64,000 bases of DNA. It comes from JADLGL01 sp963667605 (lineage in GTDB: Bacteria; Pseudomonadota; Alphaproteobacteria; Rhizobiales; Kaistiaceae). The stretch is taken from positions 1,178,001-1,242,000 of the forward strand of contig CAXXUZ010000003.1 of the NCBI GenBank assembly GCA_963667605.2, read 5' to 3'. The position numbers and the translations under genes are program-made. This document shows, one piece after another, positions 1 to 8,405 of this stretch. The notes beneath the pieces are model-generated. The model did no database searches, was not told the origin of the DNA, and worked only from the letters and a program-made list of their open reading frames with translations. How positions within the stretch are numbered: position 1 is the stretch's first letter; every line of letters begins with the position of its first letter.

Positions 1-319
1 AGTGCGACATCAAATTGTTGGGGGCGGCGCCGTGCCAGTGCTTCTCGCCCGGCTCGATCCACACCACGTCCCCAGCCTTGATCTTGTTGATCGGCCCGCC
101 CCAAGACTGCACCAACCCGCAGCCAGCCAAAACATAGAGCGACTGTCCAAGAGGATGGGTGTGCCAATTGGTCCGCGCGCCGGGCTCGAACCTCACCACC
201 AACGCCCTCACCCGCGCCGGCTTCGGCGCCTCGACCACCGGATCCTGCCAGACCACCCCGGTAAAATGCTCCCCGGTCAATTCCTTCGACGCCACCGATC
301 CATTGGGTTGTACTTTCAA
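1..319 (-). CDS. Cupin domain protein, C-terminus cut by window edge
   Basis: Read on the minus strand this gives a small cupin barrel: a GARTNWHTHPLGQSLYVLAG stretch matches cupin motif 1 (G-x5-HxH-x-x-x-x-x-x-G), followed by an AGDVVWIEPGEKHWHGAAP stretch that matches motif 2 with its metal-binding His. Such proteins bind a divalent metal through the three His, and many sit next to carboxymuconolactone decarboxylase-like genes; the substrate here is unknown. I chose the TTG at 319 because AAGGTG lies just upstream; a GTG twelve codons later is an alternative. The gene diverges from the iminopeptidase gene, and its 3' end lies outside the window, so the length cannot be judged. The family call is firm, the function open. 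Confidence 0.7.
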   Translation of the reverse strand, partial: MKVQPNGSVASKELTGEHFTGVVWQDPVVEAPKPARVRALVVRFEPGARTNWHTHPLGQSLYVLAGCGLVQSWGGPINKIKAGDVVWIEPGEKHWHGAAPNNLMSH

Positions 320-497
320 TTCGTCACCTTTCGGATGTTGCTGCCCGCATCGCATGCTTACGCTGTCAGCTTGCCACCGGCGCTTTCTCTGCTGCAAGCC
401 TCGACGGTTGGAATTGCGCACCTGGACCCACCAGTTTATCGAGTGGTCACTTGGCGGCTGATCGCCCGCCGCTACCGGCGACAATTGCAGGCACCCG

Positions 498-1439
498 ATG
501 AAGGAATCCCCGTTCGCTGCCTCGGGCCAGCTTTTCGATGTCGGCGACGATCATCAGCTCTATGTCGAGGAGATCGGGTCCGGCCTGCCGGTGGTGTTTC
601 TCCATGGCGGCCCAGGCAGCGGCTGCCGGCCGGAACAACACGCTCTGTTCGATCGCCGTAAATACCGGGCAATCTTCTTCGATCAAAGGGGCGCGGGTCG
701 CAGCCGGCCGCATCGCCTGCTCTCGTCCAACACCACAGACGACCTCGTCAATGACCTTGAGGCAATTCGTAGCGCACGCGGCATCGCGCGCTGGCTGCTG
801 GTCGGCGGATCATGGGGAGCGACGCTCGCCCTTGCTTATGCCGAGCGCCACCCGGACCGCGTCGCCGGCATCGTGCTTCGCGCAGTGTTTCTCGGCACTC
901 GCGCCGAATTGGACTGGGCCTTTGTCGAGGGCCCCCGAAAGTTTCACCCCCGCCTTCTTGACGACTTCCTTTCGATCCTGCCGCCGGAGGAAAGAGACGA
1001 CCCTTTGCCAGCCTATTGGCGCTGCATTCTCGATCCCGATCCGGCAATGCACCGCCAGGCGAGGTGGGCCTGGCATGACACCGAGCGGGTGCTGTCGGAA
1101 CTAGCATCGCCCGCGACCCGAATAGACCGGCGGCATCAGCCTGCCGATCCGCTGCCGTCCACTCCGTTGTTCGAGGCCCACTATTTCAGCCATGATTGCT
1201 TTTTGACGCCCAACCAGCTCCTCCGCGAAGCTGGCCGGCTGACGGGCATTCCAGGGGCAATTGTGCAGGGCCGATACGACCTCCTTTGCCCTCCGACGAA
1301 CTCGGCCGCGCTAGCCGACGCCTGGCCGGACGCCGAAGTGACGATGGTCGAAAGCGCGGGTCACTCTATGCGCGAGCCTGGCATTATGGAGGCTATGATC
1401 AAGGCGCTAGAGGCGGTCGCGGCAAGGGCGAGTTTCTAG
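498..1439 (+). CDS. pip: Proline iminopeptidase (alpha/beta hydrolase, S33)
   Basis: Cytoplasmic prolyl aminopeptidase that removes N-terminal proline from peptides. The 313-residue length is normal for the bacterial monomeric S33 family. The oxyanion HGGPGSG motif lies near residue 37, the nucleophile elbow is GGSWGAT (Ser near residue 104), the acid is the Asp of GRYDLLCPP and the base is the His of the C-terminal ESAGHS. FFDQRGAGRS is a further family signature. The gene stands alone: it diverges from the cupin upstream and is followed by about 180 bases leading to pqqA. Nothing suggests it belongs to the pqq operon, although some organisms place peptidases near pqq genes. The family is certain; exact substrate preference is inferred. 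Confidence 0.9.
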   Translation: MKESPFAASGQLFDVGDDHQLYVEEIGSGLPVVFLHGGPGSGCRPEQHALFDRRKYRAIFFDQRGAGRSRPHRLLSSNTTDDLVNDLEAIRSARGIARWLLVGGSWGATLALAYAERHPDRVAGIVLRAVFLGTRAELDWAFVEGPRKFHPRLLDDFLSILPPEERDDPLPAYWRCILDPDPAMHRQARWAWHDTERVLSELASPATRIDRRHQPADPLPSTPLFEAHYFSHDCFLTPNQLLREAGRLTGIPGAIVQGRYDLLCPPTNSAALADAWPDAEVTMVESAGHSMREPGIMEAMIKALEAVAARASF

Positions 1440-1559
1440 CCCGTCACCGCCGTCAACACAGTGGAAACGGCTTAAAACGGGCACTATCAGTCATCATAGG
1501 CTATCCCGATAACAGACATAGATTTAACCGGAGGCGGTCCGTCTATAAGTGAACTCCTT

Positions 1560-1581
1560 GGCACCTGATTTCCTCGGTGCC
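1560..1581 (+). promoter_or_regulatory. Perfect hairpin in the pqqA 5' leader
   Basis: GGCACC and GGTGCC (6 bp) enclose a ten-base loop about 40 bases before the pqqA start. It has no T-tract, so it does not look like a terminator of pip. A strong GGAGG lies at 1612-1616, five bases before the ATG. A role in leader stability or pqqA expression is inference only. Confidence 0.3.
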
Positions 1582-1621
1582 GTCCTAGCGGCAATCACGC
1601 TGCATCCTGATGGAGGACAAT

Positions 1622-1702
1622 ATGGCCTGGAAGACCCCGAAGATCGCCGAAGTCTGCGTCGGCATGGAAATCAACATGTATGCTTGCGCGACCCGCAAGT
1701 AG
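1622..1702 (+). CDS. pqqA: PqqA, 26-residue peptide precursor of PQQ
   Basis: Ribosomally made peptide from which the redox cofactor pyrroloquinoline quinone is built. It has 26 codons: it begins MAWKTPKIAEV and contains Glu16 and Tyr20 in the conserved E-x-x-x-Y arrangement (EINMY), the two residues PqqE cross-links. A textbook GGAGG lies five bases before the ATG. Two Cys (12 and 22) are present, which many PqqA peptides lack. It is the first gene of pqqABCDE and is separated from pqqB by only 33 bases that hold hairpins. The gene is far too short for routine ORF calling, but identity is secure from the motif and context. Expression is expected to exceed that of the downstream enzymes, since the peptide is consumed. 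Confidence 0.95.
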   Translation: MAWKTPKIAEVCVGMEINMYACATRK

Positions 1703-1731
1703 TCACCTGACCCCCGTCGCACTCGAAGTGC
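1683..1731 (+). promoter_or_regulatory. Two hairpins at the pqqA/pqqB junction
   Basis: CTTGCG and CGCAAG (1683-1688 with 1694-1699) form a 6-bp stem ending at the pqqA stop codon. GCACT and AGTGC (1719-1723 with 1727-1731) form a second stem around a CGA loop, ending four bases before the pqqB ATG. Neither is followed by a T-run. Stems at this junction would fit 3'-end protection of the pqqA message or partial termination, giving more PqqA than PqqB-E; that role is inferred, the pairing is seen. Confidence 0.45.
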
Positions 1732-1735
1732 CAAT

Positions 1736-2668
1736 ATGCTCCATGTGCTGGTTCTGGGAGCTGCGGCGGGGGGCGGTGTCCCGCAATGGAACTGTAACTG
1801 CACCGTTTGCAATACCGCTCGAGCGAGCAATCCTGGCCTGAGATCGACCCAGGCCTCCATCGCCGTAAGTGCTGACGGCGATAATTGGTTTCTGATCAAC
1901 GCTGCCCCCGACCTGCGGCAGCAGATCGTCGACAATCCCAAGCTCCACCCAAGACACGATCTACGCGACAGCCCGATCGCCGGAATCGTCTTGACAAATG
2001 GCGATGTCGACGCCGTCGCCGGCCTATTACATTTGCGGGAAAGCCAGCGTTTCACGATTTACGGCCATGACCGGGTCATGGCCATGCTACGAGAAAACTC
2101 GATCTTCAACGTGCTGAACTCGGATTTGGTCAAACGCCAAAGCGTTGATCTCGAAACACCCTTTTCCCTCCGACTGCCCGATGGAACCGATTCCGGCATC
2201 GAGATTGTCGCCTTCGCGGTGTCGGGCAAGGTCGCGCTCTATCTGGAGAAGGAAGCGGACGCCCAGCATGGTTTCGGCAGCGCCGCCGGCGACACACTCG
2301 GGCTGCATGTCCGTAACCGGGCCAATGGCGCGCATTTCTTCTATTTGACCGCCTGCGCCGCAATGACCCCCGAGCTCGCCGACCGCGTCTCAGGAGCGCC
2401 GCTGGTATTCTTCGACGGCACCTTGTGGCGCGACGACGAAATGATCACGGCCGGCCTCGGCCACAAAACTGGACAGCGAATGGGGCATATGTCGATGTCG
2501 GGGACGGACGGCGCGATCGCCACATTTGCAGATCTTGGCGTCGGCCGTAAGCTGTTTCTGCACATCAACAACTCAAACCCGGCACTACTGCCGGACTCGG
2601 TCGAGCGGGCCGAGTTGAATCAGGCGGGTTGGGAGATACCAAGAGACGGGACAGAGATCGTACTATGA
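1736..2668 (+). CDS. pqqB: PqqB, metallo-beta-lactamase-fold PQQ biosynthesis protein
   Basis: PqqB acts late in PQQ synthesis; work on the family points to an iron-dependent hydroxylase acting on the tyrosine-derived moiety. The 310-residue length is typical. The N-terminus (MLHVLVLGAAAGGGVPQWNC) runs into the conserved Cys cluster CNCTVC (residues 20-25), a PqqB hallmark. Later come VLTNGDVDAVAGLLHLRE, where the canonical HxHxDH metal motif of the fold is degenerate as in other PqqBs, and the GHMSMSG segment. The stop codon overlaps the pqqC start (ATGA), so translation is probably coupled. Cytoplasmic. Nothing looks damaged. Confidence 0.95.
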   Translation: MLHVLVLGAAAGGGVPQWNCNCTVCNTARASNPGLRSTQASIAVSADGDNWFLINAAPDLRQQIVDNPKLHPRHDLRDSPIAGIVLTNGDVDAVAGLLHLRESQRFTIYGHDRVMAMLRENSIFNVLNSDLVKRQSVDLETPFSLRLPDGTDSGIEIVAFAVSGKVALYLEKEADAQHGFGSAAGDTLGLHVRNRANGAHFFYLTACAAMTPELADRVSGAPLVFFDGTLWRDDEMITAGLGHKTGQRMGHMSMSGTDGAIATFADLGVGRKLFLHINNSNPALLPDSVERAELNQAGWEIPRDGTEIVL

Positions 2669-3411
2669 ATATCATGCATCGGGAAGCATTGGAGACGGCT
2701 GACCAGATGGAGGCGCGGCTGCGCGAAATCGGCGCCACCCGCTACCACAATCTTCATCAGTTCCATAAGCTGTTGCATGGCGGAGAGCTGAACAAAGGTC
2801 AGGTCCAGGCCTGGGCGCTCAACCGCTACTATTATCAGTGTTCGATCCCGATCAAGGACGCGTATGTGATGACCCGCTTTCGTGATCGCGAACTGCGACG
2901 TGAGTGGATCCATCGCGTTGCCGACCACGACGGCGAACCGGGCGGCGAGGGCGGCATCGATCGCTGGCTGAAGCTCACCGACGGTCTCGGCATCGATCGC
3001 GCATATGTCGAATCGACCGACGGCATTTTGCCGGCGACGCGGTTCGCGGTCGACGCCTATATCAATTTTGTCCGCGATCGGACGGCTCTTGAGGCAGTGG
3101 CGTCTTCTCTCACCGAGCTGTTTGCTCCCGGCATTCATGAGGAGAGAATCACGGGGATGCTGGCAAGCTATGACTTCATCACCGATGACGTCATGGCCTA
3201 CTTCCGCAAGCGGCTGGCCCAGGCACCGCGCGACGCCGGGTTCGCGCTGGAGTTCGTCAAGACGAACGCCAAGACGCCCGCCGAGCGTCATGCGGTGTGC
3301 GACGCTTTGATTTTCAAGACACAGGTGCTGTGGGTTCAGCTCGACGCGCTCTATCACGCTTATGTCGGCGGCCATATTCCACCAGGCGCCTACATCCCGG
3401 ATCCGGAATGA
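2665..3411 (+). CDS. pqqC: PqqC, pyrroloquinoline-quinone synthase
   Basis: Catalyses the final ring closure and eight-electron oxidation of AHQQ to PQQ with O2 and without a metal cofactor. The 248-residue protein belongs to the heme-oxygenase-like TENA/PqqC fold. Visible family signatures are RYHNLHQFHKLLHGGELNKG, the WALNRYYYQ helix, and the IHRVADHDG and FAPGIHEERI segments that supply active-site His and Arg residues. I start it at the ATG that overlaps the pqqB stop rather than at an earlier in-frame codon, because homologues begin about here. Its own stop overlaps the pqqD start by four bases, so pqqB-C-D are translationally linked. Confidence 0.95.
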   Translation: MNIMHREALETADQMEARLREIGATRYHNLHQFHKLLHGGELNKGQVQAWALNRYYYQCSIPIKDAYVMTRFRDRELRREWIHRVADHDGEPGGEGGIDRWLKLTDGLGIDRAYVESTDGILPATRFAVDAYINFVRDRTALEAVASSLTELFAPGIHEERITGMLASYDFITDDVMAYFRKRLAQAPRDAGFALEFVKTNAKTPAERHAVCDALIFKTQVLWVQLDALYHAYVGGHIPPGAYIPDPE

Positions 3412-3725
3412 CCGACACATTGGCTGCATCGATCAACCCGACCCTGGACGAGAATAGCCGCCCGGTCCTGCCCCGCTATTCGCGACTGCAATTTGACAAA
3501 GCTCGCGATCGCTGGGTGTTGCTGGTTCCGGAACGCGTTCTGGTTCCTGACGAGACCGCCGTCGAGATTCTTCAGCTTTGCGACGGCGAAAGATCCGTCG
3601 CTGACATTATCGACGCGCTGGCAGCCAAATATGTGGCCGAGCGAGAGGCCATCGCCTCCGACGTAACTGCACTGTTGCAAGACCTTGCCGGCAGGGGGTT
3701 CCTCGCCGACGCCCGGGAGGACTGA
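3408..3725 (+). CDS. pqqD: PqqD, peptide chaperone (RiPP recognition element)
   Basis: PqqD binds PqqA and presents it to the radical SAM enzyme PqqE; it is the prototype RiPP recognition element. The ATG sits in an ATGA overlap with pqqC and gives 105 residues, within the usual range with a slightly long N-terminal arm. The core RPVLPRYSRLQFDKARDRWV, then LLVPERVLVPDETAVEILQ and GERSVADIIDAL, matches the winged-helix fold that clamps the leader peptide. pqqE begins two bases after its stop, as expected for partners that form a complex. An ORF continues upstream in this frame, but that part overlaps pqqC and is not PqqD-like. Confidence 0.93.
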   Translation: MTDTLAASINPTLDENSRPVLPRYSRLQFDKARDRWVLLVPERVLVPDETAVEILQLCDGERSVADIIDALAAKYVAEREAIASDVTALLQDLAGRGFLADARED

Positions 3726-3726
3726 A

Positions 3727-4911
3727 ATGGACGACACGATCCACACTGTTTTGGACGAGACGCTTGAAGTTCTCGATGGACCGGCTGCGGCCGAACATGT
3801 CGACTACGGCATTCCGGCGGCGGTGCTGGCCGAGATGACCCATCGCTGCCCGCTGCAATGCCCCTATTGCTCGAATCCAGTCGAGCTGGAGCGCGCCAGT
3901 GCCGAACTGACCACCGACGAGTGGAAGCGGGTAATGAGCGAACTCGCCGATCTCGGTGTGCTCCAGTTCCATTTCTCCGGCGGCGAGCCGCTGGCGAGGA
4001 AGGATATCGTCGAATTGGTGCGGCACGCCCGCGAAGTGGGGCTCTACACCAATTTGATTACCTCAGCGGTGATGCTCACCGAGAAGAAGGTCAAGGACCT
4101 TGCCGATGCGGGCCTCGATCACGTCCAGATCAGCTTCCAGGGAAGCGAACCGGAAATCGCTGATCGCGTCGCTGGCTTCAAGGGCGGCCATGCCAAGAAG
4201 CTGGAGGCCGCCCGCTTGGTGCGCGAAGCCGGTCTGCCGCTCACCGTCAACGCGGTGATGCATCGGCAGAATCTGCATCAGCTGCCGGATATCATCGACA
4301 TGTCGGTGAAGATCGGCGCCGCCCGGCTCGAGGTCGCCAATGTCCAATATTATGGCTGGGCGTTGAAGAATCGCGCCGCCTTGATGCCCACCGTCGAGCA
4401 ACTCGATGACACCACGCGTCTCGTTGATAAAGCGCGCGAAAAGCTGAAGGGCGTTCTCGTCATCGACTATGTCATCCCCGACTATTATGCCGAGCGGCCG
4501 AAACGCTGCATGGGCGGCTGGGGCCGGCAATTCTTCAATATCTCCCCGGCCGGCAAGGTCCTGCCCTGCCACGCCGCCGAGACCATTACCGGGCTCAATT
4601 TCGATTCAGTCCGCGGCAACAAATCGATCGAATGGATCTGGAAAAACTCGGATGCCTTCGAGGCATATCGCGGCACCGGCTGGATGCCGGAGCCGTGCAA
4701 AAGCTGCGATTTCCGTGAGATCGACTGGGGCGGATGTCGTTGCCAGGCTTTCGCCCTGACTGGCGACGCCGGCAATACCGATCCGGCCTGCTCGCTGTCG
4801 CCGCTGCATGACCGGATCTTCAAGCTCGCCGAGAGCGAGGCAATCACCGACGATCGCGATTTCAAGTACCGCAATTACGCCAACGCCAAGGCCTTCGCGA
4901 AGACGGATTGA
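3727..4911 (+). CDS. pqqE: PqqE, radical SAM enzyme that cross-links PqqA
   Basis: Radical SAM/SPASM enzyme that forms the carbon-carbon bond between Glu16 and Tyr20 of PqqA, working with PqqD. The CPLQCPYC motif puts the SAM-cluster cysteines at residues 41, 45 and 48, and the HFSGGEPL motif follows. The C-terminal third carries the SPASM auxiliary-cluster cysteines (RCMGGWG, VLPCHAA, EPCKSCDF, GGCRCQ, DPACSLS). The 394-residue length is normal. I choose the ATG right after the pqqD stop; an earlier in-frame ATG lies inside pqqD. It closes the operon; no pqqF/G protease is present, so the trimming peptidase must be elsewhere. The adjacent decarboxylase gene converges on it. Confidence 0.95.
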   Translation: MDDTIHTVLDETLEVLDGPAAAEHVDYGIPAAVLAEMTHRCPLQCPYCSNPVELERASAELTTDEWKRVMSELADLGVLQFHFSGGEPLARKDIVELVRHAREVGLYTNLITSAVMLTEKKVKDLADAGLDHVQISFQGSEPEIADRVAGFKGGHAKKLEAARLVREAGLPLTVNAVMHRQNLHQLPDIIDMSVKIGAARLEVANVQYYGWALKNRAALMPTVEQLDDTTRLVDKAREKLKGVLVIDYVIPDYYAERPKRCMGGWGRQFFNISPAGKVLPCHAAETITGLNFDSVRGNKSIEWIWKNSDAFEAYRGTGWMPEPCKSCDFREIDWGGCRCQAFALTGDAGNTDPACSLSPLHDRIFKLAESEAITDDRDFKYRNYANAKAFAKTD

Positions 4912-4930
4912 GCGGCATTGGGCCGGCGCG

Positions 4931-6145
4931 CTAGAAGTCGAACTGGCTCATCAATTCGCCGAAGTTCCGGCGGTGACGGATGAGCCTACGCTTGACGCCA
5001 TCGACCATGATCTCCGGCGGGATCGGCCGGAGATTGTAGTCGCTGGCTTGGGCGAGGCTGTAGGCGCCGGCATCCATCACCGCAAGGAAATCGCCTTCAC
5101 GCGCCATCGGCAGCGAGCGGTCGCGAGCGAGATAGTCTGACTCCTCACAGAGATTGCCGCGGACATCGACGGTCTCGGCCTTCGCCTTAGGTGACGACAA
5201 ATTCAGTATCCGATGCTGACTGCCGTAAAGGGCCGGCCGGATCAGATGATTGAAACCGGTGTCGGTGCCAATGAAGACACGACCGCCGCCGCCGATTTTG
5301 CGATCATTGACCCTGGTGATGATAGCTGAACTTGCCGCGACGATATATCGGCCCGGCTCGAAGGCGATTGCGAATGGTCGCCCATTCTTGGTCCGGTAGC
5401 TGGCGACCAGCTCGGTCAAGGCCGCGCCAAGCGACACCAGGTCAAGAGGATGATCGTCAGCTCGATAGGGGATGCCGAAGCCGCCGCCGAAATCGAGGGC
5501 TTCGACGTCCGGCATCGACTGGGCGGCCTCGCACAGCGAGCGCGCCGCGGCCAGAAAAGGGTCCGGATCGAGCCAATTCGAGCCGATATGCTGCTGCAGG
5601 CGGGTGACCTTGACGTCGGCCGCAGTGGCAATTCCAAGCGCCTCGGCGATCTGTGAGGAATGGATGCCGAATTTCGATTTCGGCCCAGCGGTGTAGGTAA
5701 AGGCGTGCTCGGACGAACCGATGTCGCCATTGACCCTGATGCCGATACTGGTCCCCGGTCGCGCCGCGCAATATCGCGCCATCGCTCCCAGCGACCCCAA
5801 CACGATGTCAACATCGGCTTCGATCGCAGTGGCCATGTCCTCCGGTGACATGCTGTTCTCTACATAGACGATATCGGCCGGCGGCACGCCGACACTGAGC
5901 GCCAGCTTAATTTCCAGTGGACTGACGGCGTCGATGCCGAATCCCTCGGCAACGATCTCGCGAACGATCCACGGATTGTAATTGGCCTTCGGCGCGTAAA
6001 GGAACTGCGCCTCCGGAAACGCGGCCTTGAGCGCGCGGCAGCGCTCGCGGATGATCTCGACATCGACGATCACCAATGGCGTACCAAATTCACTCACGAT
6101 GTCACGCCAAACACCGGTCGCCAAGAGATCATCGAGAGTGCTCAT
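4931..6145 (-). CDS. lysA: Diaminopimelate decarboxylase-like PLP enzyme (fold type III)
   Basis: Probable decarboxylation of meso-diaminopimelate to lysine, or of a related D-centred amino acid. Family signatures seen: FLYAPKANYNPWIV with the Schiff-base Lys near residue 53, QQHIGSN (usual form HIGSQ), LDFGGGFGIPY for phosphate binding, EPGRYIVA, and the substrate loop LCEESDYLA, followed by DAGAYSLAQASDYN at the dimer-interface active site. The 404-residue length fits. It converges with pqqE, 19 bases apart, and is followed on its own strand by the lyase gene. Residue changes such as HIGSN mean a paralogue acting on another substrate (siderophore or carboxynorspermidine type) cannot be excluded, so the symbol is provisional. 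Confidence 0.75.
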   Translation of the reverse strand: MSTLDDLLATGVWRDIVSEFGTPLVIVDVEIIRERCRALKAAFPEAQFLYAPKANYNPWIVREIVAEGFGIDAVSPLEIKLALSVGVPPADIVYVENSMSPEDMATAIEADVDIVLGSLGAMARYCAARPGTSIGIRVNGDIGSSEHAFTYTAGPKSKFGIHSSQIAEALGIATAADVKVTRLQQHIGSNWLDPDPFLAAARSLCEAAQSMPDVEALDFGGGFGIPYRADDHPLDLVSLGAALTELVASYRTKNGRPFAIAFEPGRYIVAASSAIITRVNDRKIGGGGRVFIGTDTGFNHLIRPALYGSQHRILNLSSPKAKAETVDVRGNLCEESDYLARDRSLPMAREGDFLAVMDAGAYSLAQASDYNLRPIPPEIMVDGVKRRLIRHRRNFGELMSQFDF

Positions 6146-6233
6146 CGGGCCAGCCGAAGAAGGAAGCGAAGGGGTGCGGACGGGTCACCTAGAGGGCGGT
6201 GTTTGTCAATGCTCCCGGTGCCACAATCGCGGG

Positions 6234-7163
6234 TTATTTCGGCTCAACCGCCGCGCTCAGAACCGCCTCGCGTGACTTCGCCTCGCCTTCATGGGTCACC
6301 CGAGCGGTCGCAAGCATCCGCTGCGCGATCCGGGCATGCAGGCGCTCCACCGACCGGCCATTGACCCATACCGAATCCTTACCAGCATTGCCGGGTTGAT
6401 CGAACGCGGCAAGGATTCCGCGCGCCCAGGCGACCTCCGCCGCCGACGGGGTGAAGGTCTGGTTGCAGGCGGTCACCTGGTTGGGATGGATAAGCGACTT
6501 GCCGTCCATGCCGAGCATTCGGGCCTGCCCACACTCGGCCGCAAAGCCGTCGGTGTCGTTGAAATCATTGTAGATGCCGTCGATCATCGCCAGATCGTTC
6601 GCGCGCGCGGCTAGCACGCAGACTGACAGCCACGGTATCATCGGTGCCCGATCTTTTGCCGGCCGTACTTCGGTCTCCGCGGCAAGATCATTAGCACCGA
6701 TGACAAGGGCCGCCAGCGCCGGCCCGATATCGGTGCTGACGGCGGCGATCGCCCCGGCATTGAGGATCGCCTGCGGCGTTTCCATCATCGCCCAGATCAT
6801 CGTTGTTGGATCGGCACCGGCAGCCCTGAGTGCCGCCCTCACCCGCCGGATATCTTCCGGTCGCGATACTTTGGGAACCAAAATCCCGTGCGGCGTCGCT
6901 GGCGTCGCGGCGGCAATGTCGCCGGCAGCCCATTTGGTTTCGAGGCCATTGATGCGGATGATCAGTTCCTTGTCATGATAATCGCGATCGGCAACCGCAT
7001 CGGCTACCATTCTCCGCGCCGTCTCCTTGTTTTCCGGCGCGACCGCGTCCTCCAGATCGAACACCAGAACATCCGCCGGAATCGTCTCGGCCATGCTCAA
7101 CGCCTTGGCGTTGGCGCCGGGCAAGAACAAAACACTGCGACGCGGGCGGAGTTCTACAGACAT
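6234..7163 (-). CDS. CoA-ester lyase of the HpcH/HpaI (CitE-like) family
   Basis: A TIM-barrel lyase that would cleave a CoA ester such as malyl-CoA, citramalyl-CoA or methylmalyl-CoA. Key stretches are RRSVLFLPGANAKAL at the N-terminus, VFDLEDAVAPENK with the metal-ligand and acidic residues, IRINGLETKW, ILVPKVSRPEDI, MMETPQAILNAG (metal-ligand Glu) and GMDGKSLIHPNQV, all CitE/MclA hallmarks. Starting at the ATG after the Met-rich leader gives 309 residues, the usual length. It lies upstream of the lysA-like gene on the same strand, 88 bases away, and diverges from the carbonic anhydrase gene. No citrate lyase alpha or gamma subunit lies nearby, so a stand-alone lyase is likelier than true citrate lyase. 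Confidence 0.8.
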   Translation of the reverse strand: MSVELRPRRSVLFLPGANAKALSMAETIPADVLVFDLEDAVAPENKETARRMVADAVADRDYHDKELIIRINGLETKWAAGDIAAATPATPHGILVPKVSRPEDIRRVRAALRAAGADPTTMIWAMMETPQAILNAGAIAAVSTDIGPALAALVIGANDLAAETEVRPAKDRAPMIPWLSVCVLAARANDLAMIDGIYNDFNDTDGFAAECGQARMLGMDGKSLIHPNQVTACNQTFTPSAAEVAWARGILAAFDQPGNAGKDSVWVNGRSVERLHARIAQRMLATARVTHEGEAKSREAVLSAAVEPK

Positions 7164-7326
7164 GGGAACCAACATTGAGGCCGAATCTTTCAAATCATAG
7201 CGATGAGGCCTTCGCGTCAAGATTCAATCGTCTCGACATACCTTCTCGTCACCATTTGTTTCCCCGTCGGGCTTGACCTGAACCGCCATCACAGGCTTTG
7301 ACGCCCCACCGACCGTTGGAGGCGAA

Positions 7327-7983
7327 ATGACCAACTTCCCCGACCGCTTGCGTGCCGGATACGAGGCTTTCCGTGCCAATCGGCTACCCCGCGATCGCGA
7401 CCGCTATCGTCGGCTAGCCGAGCGCGGCCAACACCCACAGGTCATGATCGTCTCCTGTTGCGACAGTCGATCCGGGCCCGAGACGATTTTTGACGCTGAC
7501 CCCGGCGAGCTGTTCATCCACCGCAATGTCGCCAATCTGATACCGTCCTTCGACGTCGACGGCCGTCAACACGGCACCTCGGCAGCTCTCGAATTTGGTG
7601 TCACCAGGCTGAAAGTCCGGCACTTGGTGATCATGGGGCACGGACGCTGCGGCGGTGTCGACGTTTATCTTTCCCGTTCCGCACCCGACGGGACAGACTT
7701 TATCGGACGCTGGTTGGGGTTGCTGGATCCAGCCGCCGAGATGATCGCAGAGGATCCGGGCGACACGGCCGCACATCAACAAGCCCTTGAATTCGCCTCG
7801 ATTCGCCAAGGCATTGCCAATCTGCAGACCTTTCCATGGATCGCAGCAGCTGAGAGCGAGGGAGCCCTGGCGATTCATGGGGCTTGGTTCGACATCGCCA
7901 CCGGCGAGTTGCAGGTACTTGATCGCGGCAGCGGTGAATTCTCCGTTCTGGCAGTCAAGGATCAAGGGACAGCGGCGGAATGA
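7327..7983 (+). CDS. Beta-class carbonic anhydrase
   Basis: Zinc enzyme that interconverts CO2 and bicarbonate, supplying bicarbonate to carboxylases. The signature CCDSR gives ligand Cys44 with the Asp46-Arg48 dyad; GHGRCGG supplies His105 and Cys108. The 218-residue length is ordinary. GGAGG stands five bases before the ATG, making the start secure. Its stop codon shares an ATGA with the downstream SRPBCC gene, so the two are co-translated. Upstream is a divergent promoter region shared with the CoA-lyase gene. No signal peptide, so cytoplasmic. Confidence 0.93.
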   Translation: MTNFPDRLRAGYEAFRANRLPRDRDRYRRLAERGQHPQVMIVSCCDSRSGPETIFDADPGELFIHRNVANLIPSFDVDGRQHGTSAALEFGVTRLKVRHLVIMGHGRCGGVDVYLSRSAPDGTDFIGRWLGLLDPAAEMIAEDPGDTAAHQQALEFASIRQGIANLQTFPWIAAAESEGALAIHGAWFDIATGELQVLDRGSGEFSVLAVKDQGTAAE

Positions 7984-8405
7984 TGAAGCATTCCGCCTCA
8001 ATCGAGATCGACGCCGCGGCTGAAACGATCTGGGCGATCATCGTCAACACCCCGAGCTATCCGAGCTTCGACCCGAGCTGTATTCGCGTCCAGGGCGGCA
8101 TGGCTGCGCTCGATGTTAGGCTACGCGTCTACAGCACTTTCAGCCCCGAGCGCGCCTTCATGGTGAGGGTCACAACGTTCAGCCCGCCGCGTCAGATGGT
8201 GTGGGCCGGAGGCATGCCCTTCGGCCTCCTCAGGGGCGTCCGCTCATTCACCATCGACGAATTGGCGCACGGCCGCTGCCGCTTCAGGCTTGAGGAACAA
8301 TTCTCCGGCCCTATGCTGCCTTTAGTCCGCCGTTCGATCCCCGACATGACCGAAGCCTTCGAGGGTTTCTGTGAAGGGCTGAAGGAGCTGGCGGAGGTTG
8401 CTTAG
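7980..8405 (+). CDS. SRPBCC (START/Bet v 1-like) family protein
   Basis: A 141-residue single-domain protein of the polyketide-cyclase/dehydrase-like SRPBCC fold, which makes a hydrophobic pocket for lipids or aromatic ligands. The opening KHSASIEIDAAAETIWAIIV with NTPSYPSFDPS, and the C-terminal helix with DMTEAFEGFCEGLKELAE, are typical. Function of this subfamily is unknown. It starts in an ATGA overlap with carbonic anhydrase, and its stop overlaps the converging asd stop by four bases. The coupling to a carbonic anhydrase is positional only; no shared pathway is known to me. Confidence 0.75.
   Translation: MMKHSASIEIDAAAETIWAIIVNTPSYPSFDPSCIRVQGGMAALDVRLRVYSTFSPERAFMVRVTTFSPPRQMVWAGGMPFGLLRGVRSFTIDELAHGRCRFRLEEQFSGPMLPLVRRSIPDMTEAFEGFCEGLKELAEVA

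Noticed and set aside
2620..3429. 269-codon minus-strand frame over pqqC
   Set aside because: pqqC is certain by motif and operon overlaps; this is an antisense shadow.
3727..4911. Radical SAM plus small peptide as a new RiPP system
   Set aside because: PqqA with Glu16/Tyr20, PqqB, PqqC, PqqD and PqqE are all present, so this is the known PQQ pathway.
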